Origin: Clostridia bacterium | GTDB lineage: Bacteria > Bacillota_A > Clostridia > Oscillospirales > CAG-382 | Reading direction: 5' to 3' | Length of the DNA stretch: 11,080 nucleotides | Assembly (NCBI GenBank): GCA_017615235.1 | Contig: JAGAAM010000233.1 | Span: forward strand, 1 to 11,080 | Shown: positions 7,654 through 11,080 of the stretch, one piece after another | Layout of the letters: each line of letters starts with the position of its first letter | Position numbering within the stretch: position 1 is the stretch's first letter | The notes under the pieces: generated by a model | Databases searched by the model: none | What the model was told of the DNA's origin: nothing | Seen by the model: only the letters and a program-made list of their open reading frames with translations | Made by a program: the position numbers and the translations under genes

Positions 7654-7719
7654 ACCGGTGTGGAGCGTTTGATCGTTGAAGTCAGGCGTGCGGCTGAATT
7701 GAGCAGATAAGGGGAAACG
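7654..7719 (+). other. Conserved leader of cassette B
   Basis: This 66-nt leader aligns with 6371-6439 at about 80%, with many of the changes being A-to-G transitions. It ends in AAGGGGA (7709-7715), the ribosome site for the four-helix-bundle gene. Non-coding; function unknown. Confidence 0.5.
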
Positions 7720-8082
7720 ATGGATAATAAAAGCGGCAACGCCGTTTTGACAAAGAGCAAATCGTTCGCGATACGGATAATACGGCTAAACAGGTATTTG
7801 CAGGAGCAAAAGCGCGAATACGTTCTGTCAAAGCAACTGTTGAGAAGCGGCACGAGTATCGGCGCGAATTGCCGCGAAGCGGTAAGGGCACAAAGCGCTT
7901 TGGATTTCGTTTCGAAACTGAGTATCGCCCTGAAAGAAGCCGAGGAGACCGAATACTGGCTCGAATTGCTTTACGAAACCGATTTTCTGACAAAATCCGA
8001 ATTCGACAGCATTTACAAGGAAGCGGAAGAACTCGTAAAACTTCTTGTGAGCATTATAAAATCTATGAAAGAAACCGCGTGA
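7720..8082 (+). CDS. Four-helix-bundle protein, S23/IVS (Avd-like) family, copy B
   Basis: A 120-residue paralogue of the 6440-6802 product, identical at 109 positions; the first 39 residues are the same. Substitutions cluster at 60-68 (T60A, I64V, A65S, N68S) and in the LLYETDFLTKSEF segment, where F/Y, Y/F, N/T and T/S exchanges are conservative. Many codons differ silently, so the copies have diverged under constraint and are not a very recent duplication. The hallmark RSGTSIGANCREA is intact. The start follows AAGGGGA at 7709-7715, as in copy A. It ends with TGA rather than TAA, about 30 codon-free bases short of where cassette A would close; the passenger segment begins 8 bases after the stop. 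Function is as uncertain as for copy A: probable oligomeric nucleic-acid binder. Confidence 0.88.
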   Translation: MDNKSGNAVLTKSKSFAIRIIRLNRYLQEQKREYVLSKQLLRSGTSIGANCREAVRAQSALDFVSKLSIALKEAEETEYWLELLYETDFLTKSEFDSIYKEAEELVKLLVSIIKSMKETA

Positions 8083-8090
8083 TTCCATTT

Positions 8091-8759
8091 AAACTGCCAC
8101 GTTGCGTATTTTTTGATTTTGAAGAATGGAACGATATGAACAAAAAGCGGACGTAATGAATGACGTTATAGACTGTATTCCCTCGAAGGATTTGAAGGAA
8201 TATTTGTCGCGTCATCCTATCGAGATGTCGGTTTTGCAGCAGGCGACGATCGTTTCGGAATATGCTTCGAAAAAGCGTAAGATCGAATTGTTTCAGCGGC
8301 TTTCTGAAGAAACGGCAACCGAATCCGAAAAAACTCTTTTGAACGTTGCGATAGAAGAGATCAACAAATCGGGATACACAGGAAAAGAAACCAACAAAGC
8401 ATACGCTTTACTTTTCCCGCACGACGGAACGCCGTTGTTCCCGTTCCTTGAGATCTGCGATCTTCCCGTTCTGTTCGGCATCGGCGATATAATCAGTTAT
8501 CGGCGTCGGCGTTATTACGTCGCCGAACGTCCCGCGATAACCGACAACAGCGATTTTTCAGACGAATGCTATTTGTGCTACGGTTTATTTAAAAAGATCG
8601 ACAGCAAGGAAGATCTGTTTTGCGCTCACGAGCATATCGGCGTTTGCGTGGCGGAAGCCTCGTCATTTGAAGATTTGACAGATAACGAAGCAAAGACGGC
8701 CGAAACAATAAAGCGATTGATATGAGCGCCGTTTACGGCCGATTCAGTTTATCATATTT
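8091..8759 (+). other. Passenger segment inserted in cassette B, bounded by ATTT
   Basis: Cassette A reads TTCAATTTCAAAAACAC after its ORF. Cassette B reads TTCCATTT (8083-8090), then extra DNA, then ATTTCAAAACCAC (8756-8768). Collapsing the two ATTT copies restores the cassette A arrangement, so 8091-8759 behaves as a 669-bp insertion with a 4-bp direct repeat (or cassette A is a deletion derivative). It contains one gene, 8126-8725. The four-base repeat is short and may be chance. Confidence 0.5.
8126..8725 (+). CDS. Hypothetical protein, cassette passenger, family not recognised
   Basis: A 199-residue soluble protein that I cannot assign. The N-terminal half (about 1-95) is charged and helical (DLKEYLSRHPIEMSVLQQATIVSEYASKKRKIELF). 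The middle holds a likely beta segment, LPVLFGIGDIISYRRRRYYVAERPA (about 112-136), with four consecutive arginines. It is followed by Cys residues in DECYLCYGLF and CAHEHIGVCVAE, then an acidic tail. No signal peptide or membrane helix is seen. The start is uncertain: ATG at 8126 has only a weak GAAG upstream, and an in-frame ATG at 8156 has no better site. The gene is clearly AT-richer than yebC or yqeK, consistent with acquisition. Its position as sole cargo inside cassette B suggests an accessory function (for example defence, regulation or host interaction), but nothing in the sequence shows which. Confidence 0.7.
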   Translation: MERYEQKADVMNDVIDCIPSKDLKEYLSRHPIEMSVLQQATIVSEYASKKRKIELFQRLSEETATESEKTLLNVAIEEINKSGYTGKETNKAYALLFPHDGTPLFPFLEICDLPVLFGIGDIISYRRRRYYVAERPAITDNSDFSDECYLCYGLFKKIDSKEDLFCAHEHIGVCVAEASSFEDLTDNEAKTAETIKRLI

Positions 8760-8782
8760 CAAAACCACGTAATAAATCTTTT

Positions 8783-8814
8783 AATTCTGAATTCTGAATT
8801 CTTAATTCTGAATT
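8783..8814 (-). repeat. Right heptad block of cassette B
   Basis: Units on the plus strand end CTG, CTG, CTT, CTG after AATT, with a closing AATT, 32 bp. The single CTT unit corresponds to the AAG variant of the left blocks, but one unit out of register with the left block of the same cassette. The yqeK ribosome site (ACGGAG, 8821-8826) starts only 7 bases downstream. Confidence 0.9.
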
Positions 8815-8832
8815 CGAGCAACGGAGTTGCGT

Positions 8833-9444
8833 ATGACTGACGCCAACACCATTTTGTCCGCGATGGAAATTTCCGAAAAGCGGCTGAGGCACACTCTGGG
8901 AGTAGCCGAGTGCGCGAAAAAGCTCGCCGCAACGCATTATCCGCGGCTTGACCGGAACGAAGTCGAGCTTGCCGCGCTTATGCACGATTTTACAAAGGAA
9001 TACCCGCTCGAACAGCAGCTGGAGCTTTGCCGGTACTACGGCATAACGCTTTCCGGCGACGAGCTTGCGAACCCGAAGCTCATACACTCCAAGACCGCCG
9101 CCGCGATAGCGGGGGAGCGGTTCGGGATGTCGAAAGAGGCTTGCAGCGCGATCTACTGGCACACGACCGGGCGCGCGGCGATGACCGGGTTCGAGACGGT
9201 GATCTATCTCGCCGATTACATCGAGGAATTCCGCGAAGATCCGGGATGTATCAAGCTTCGCGAGTTTTACGAAAAGAAGCTGTCAAAGGAGAAAGACCCG
9301 TCGCTCGCTTTGCTCAAAACGCTTATAAAATCCTTCGACACGACGATAAAATATCTTATCGACGACAAAAAGACGATCTGCACCGCGACGGTGACCGCAA
9401 GGAATTATTACGTAAGAAAACTTTCCGAAAGGACCGAAAAATGA
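8833..9444 (+). CDS. yqeK: YqeK HD-domain hydrolase, diadenosine tetraphosphatase type
   Basis: A 203-residue HD-superfamily metal-dependent phosphohydrolase; characterised YqeK enzymes cleave Ap4A symmetrically to two ADP. The metal ligands are visible: H20 (RLRHTLGV), H51-D52 (MHDFTKE), H85 (LIHSKTAA), H110 (YWHTTGR) and D128 (YLADYIEE). ATG at 8833 is chosen over an upstream in-frame TTG at 8827 because ACGGAG (8821-8826) is then correctly spaced. The stop overlaps the start of rsfS (ATGA, 9441-9444), so the two are translationally coupled. The yqeK-rsfS pair ahead of leuS is a common Firmicutes arrangement; nadD, often just upstream, is absent here and cassette B occupies that place. The C-terminal 25 residues are basic. 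Confidence 0.92.
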   Translation: MTDANTILSAMEISEKRLRHTLGVAECAKKLAATHYPRLDRNEVELAALMHDFTKEYPLEQQLELCRYYGITLSGDELANPKLIHSKTAAAIAGERFGMSKEACSAIYWHTTGRAAMTGFETVIYLADYIEEFREDPGCIKLREFYEKKLSKEKDPSLALLKTLIKSFDTTIKYLIDDKKTICTATVTARNYYVRKLSERTEK

Positions 9445-9800
9445 AAGACGATAAAAAACAAAAAGAAGCCGCAAACGAGATAGCGACCTTCGCGTCGACC
9501 GTGCTCGACAATAAAAAGGGCATGGACGTCACGGTGATCGAAGTCGGGAACCAGACGATACTCGCCGATTATTTCGTGCTTGCGACCGGTACTTCGAACA
9601 CCCACGTACGCGCGCTTGCCGACGAGCTGGAGTTCAAGCTCAACGAGGAAAAGGGGCTTTCGCCCAACCACATCGAGGGCGACGAGACCAACAAATGGAT
9701 CCTGCTCGACTACGGCAGCGTGGTCGTTCACATATTCACTCCGCAGGGGCGCGAGTTTTACAAGCTCGAACGCCTGTGGAACGGCGACGAAGCGAAATAA
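9441..9800 (+). CDS. rsfS: Ribosomal silencing factor RsfS
   Basis: A 119-residue protein, usual length for RsfS (RsfA/Iojap family). It binds ribosomal protein uL14 on the large subunit and blocks joining with the small subunit, lowering translation in stationary phase or starvation. Family hallmarks are DVTVIEVGNQTILADYFVLATGTSNTHVRALADELE, the later EGDETNKWILLDYGSVVVHIFTPQGREFYKLERLW and the acidic residues in between. The ATG overlaps the yqeK stop by four bases and has AAAGGA at 9428-9433. The longer open frame extending upstream through yqeK is only a readthrough in another frame. Coupled translation with yqeK and a 34-bp gap to leuS indicate one operon. Confidence 0.95.
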   Translation: MKDDKKQKEAANEIATFASTVLDNKKGMDVTVIEVGNQTILADYFVLATGTSNTHVRALADELEFKLNEEKGLSPNHIEGDETNKWILLDYGSVVVHIFTPQGREFYKLERLWNGDEAK

Positions 9801-9834
9801 GAAGAAACAACTCAAAGGGAAGTGACCTTTAAAT

Positions 9835-11080
9835 ATGAAACACGAATTCAAACGCATCGAAAGCAAATGGCAGAAGATCTGGGAGGATAACGGCGTTTTC
9901 AGAGCCGCCGATCCCGGTGAAAAAGGCGCGGAAAAGCCGAAATTCTACGCGCTCGTGGAGTTCCCCTATCCCAGCGGAGCGGGAATGCACGTCGGGCACA
10001 TAAAGGCTTATTCCGGGCTTGAAGTCATCTCGCGCAAGCGCAGGATGCAGGGTTATAACGTCCTGTTCCCGATGGGCTTCGACGCTTTCGGTCTTCCGAC
10101 GGAGAATTACGCCATCAAGACCGGCAAGCACCCGCGCACCGTTACCGACGACAATATCAAAAAGTTCACGGAACAGCTTAAAAAGGTCGGCTATTCCTTC
10201 GACTGGTCGCGCGTCGTCGACACCACTGATACCGATTATTACAAATGGACGCAGTGGGCGTTCCTCAAAATGTTCGAAAAAGGGCTCGCCTTCCGCGATA
10301 CCGCGCTGGTCAACTATTGCCCGAAGTGCAAAGTCGTCCTCTCCAACGAGGATTCTCAGGGCGGCAAATGCGACATCTGCCACAGCGAGATCGTCCAGAA
10401 GTCGAAAGACGTCTGGTACCTTCGCATAACCGAATACGCCGACAGACTGCTTCAGGGGCTCGACGAGGTCGATTACCTCCCGAACATCAAACAGCAGCAG
10501 ATCAACTGGATCGGCAGGTCGGAGGGCGCTTTCGTCAACTTTACGCTCGCCGGGACGGACGAAAAACTGCGCATTTATACTACCAGACCGGATACCCTCT
10601 TCGGCGTTACCTTTATGGTAATGGCGCCGGAGCATCCGCTTATCGACAAATACGCGGAGCGCATCGCCAATATGGACGCGGTAGCTTCCTACCGCGCCGA
10701 ATGCGCGAAGAAGACCGAATTCGACCGTACCCAGATGAACAAGGACAAGACCGGTCTTAAGCTCGAAGGGCTCACCGCCGTGAATCCGCTCACCGGGAAA
10801 GAGATCCCGATCTACATCGCCGACTACGTTATGATGGGTTACGGCACCGGCGCGATAATGGCGGTCCCGGCGCACGATCAGCGCGACTGGGAGTTCGCGA
10901 AGAAATTCGGGATAGATATAATCGAGGTCATCAAGGGCGGAGATATCGGGAAAGAGGCCTACGCCGGCGACGGCGAGATGGTCAACTCCGACATCCTGAA
11001 CGGGCTGACCGATAAAAAATCCTCCATCGCGAAGATGCTGGAAGTGCTGGAAGCGCGCGGTATCGGCGAGAAGGGTGTGC
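9835..11080 (+). CDS. leuS: Leucyl-tRNA synthetase, N-terminal part (runs off the window)
   Basis: The first 415 codons of an enzyme normally about 800-870 residues long; the frame is open at the right edge. It attaches leucine to tRNA-Leu and edits mischarged tRNA. The HIGH motif is HVGH at 52-55 in FPYPSGAGMHVGH, and the GFDAFGLPTENYA stretch follows. A zinc site is formed by C162/C165 and C179/C182 (CPKC and CDIC). The CP1 editing domain shows the threonine-rich TTRPDTLFG (about 249-257) and GYGTGAIMAVPAHDQRDW, where D351 corresponds by pattern to the aspartate that blocks editing of leucine. The ATG at 9835 is preceded by AAAGGGA (9814-9820), which can pair as AAAGG with CCTTT at 9826-9830; this is weak and may be chance. 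No T-box fits in the 34-bp gap after rsfS. Confidence 0.96.
   Translation, partial: MKHEFKRIESKWQKIWEDNGVFRAADPGEKGAEKPKFYALVEFPYPSGAGMHVGHIKAYSGLEVISRKRRMQGYNVLFPMGFDAFGLPTENYAIKTGKHPRTVTDDNIKKFTEQLKKVGYSFDWSRVVDTTDTDYYKWTQWAFLKMFEKGLAFRDTALVNYCPKCKVVLSNEDSQGGKCDICHSEIVQKSKDVWYLRITEYADRLLQGLDEVDYLPNIKQQQINWIGRSEGAFVNFTLAGTDEKLRIYTTRPDTLFGVTFMVMAPEHPLIDKYAERIANMDAVASYRAECAKKTEFDRTQMNKDKTGLKLEGLTAVNPLTGKEIPIYIADYVMMGYGTGAIMAVPAHDQRDWEFAKKFGIDIIEVIKGGDIGKEAYAGDGEMVNSDILNGLTDKKSSIAKMLEVLEARGIGEKGV

Larger units (their letters stand above)
7622..8814 (+). mobile_element. Cassette B: four-helix-bundle cassette with an extra passenger gene
   Basis: A 1193-bp unit with the same parts as cassette A: left heptad block (7622-7653), leader (7654-7719), four-helix-bundle gene (7720-8082) and right block (8783-8814, inverted, about 29 of 32 complementary to the left). 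It also holds an extra 669-bp segment between the gene and the right end. It lies between yebC and yqeK, both intact, and is AT-richer than its neighbours. No mobilising enzyme is encoded. Both cassettes have the same orientation as the host genes, so reading through them is possible. Confidence 0.6.

Noticed and set aside
6440..8082. Diversity-generating retroelement, because the small proteins resemble Avd
   Set aside because: No reverse transcriptase, no template/variable repeat pair with adenine-specific changes, and no target protein in the window.
6440..8082. Genuine 23S rRNA intervening sequences
   Set aside because: No rRNA sequence is present; the flanking DNA codes for ArgS, YebC and YqeK.
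8690..8750. Terminator after the cargo gene from the repeated ACGGCCGA near its end
   Set aside because: The copies are mainly direct repeats, and no strong stem with a T-run follows.
8827..8832. TTG at 8827 as the start of yqeK
   Set aside because: It would leave no space to the ACGGAG ribosome site; ATG at 8833 is well placed.
9801..9834. T-box or other riboswitch before leuS
   Set aside because: Only 34 bp separate rsfS and leuS, too short; only a 5-bp hairpin is possible.

Overview
The window looks like chromosomal DNA of an uncultured, moderately GC-rich Clostridia member, probably a gut or rumen Oscillospirales/Christensenellales-type organism. This is inferred from strong AAGGAG ribosome sites, a secreted protein with a dockerin-like tail, a LysM/GH18 protein of the spore-hydrolase type, and the yqeK-rsfS-leuS gene order common in Firmicutes. 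No taxonomic marker was tested.

Layout. Bases 1-3174 carry a 1032-residue secreted multidomain glycerophosphodiester phosphodiesterase with its own -10 box and an operator-like dyad. It converges on a minus-strand LysM-GH18 gene (3244-4530), and a nested bidirectional terminator lies between them. A short divergent region (4531-4642) holds a good extended -10 promoter for argS. From 4643 to the right edge every gene is on the plus strand and most are translation-linked: argS (arginyl-tRNA synthetase), yebC (translation factor family), yqeK (HD hydrolase), rsfS (ribosomal silencing factor) and the first part of leuS (leucyl-tRNA synthetase).

The unusual part is two related cassettes spliced into this series. 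Cassette A (6339-6864) lies between argS and yebC; cassette B (7622-8814) lies between yebC and yqeK. Each begins at the TAA stop codon of the upstream gene and is bounded by 32-bp blocks of a 7-bp repeat (four heptads plus AATT) in inverted orientation. Each carries a conserved leader of 66-69 nt and then a gene for a 120-residue four-helix-bundle protein of the S23/IVS/Avd-like type; the two proteins are identical at 109 of 120 positions. Cassette B also holds a 669-bp passenger segment, bounded by ATTT repeats, with a 199-residue gene I do not recognise. No transposase, reverse transcriptase or recombinase is visible, so the cassettes look non-autonomous. Their plan (complementary ends enclosing an S23-like ORF) resembles the intervening sequences of bacterial 23S rRNA genes, but here they sit between protein genes.

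No stretch longer than about 115 bases lacks a gene or a described element, so there are no large unexplained gaps.
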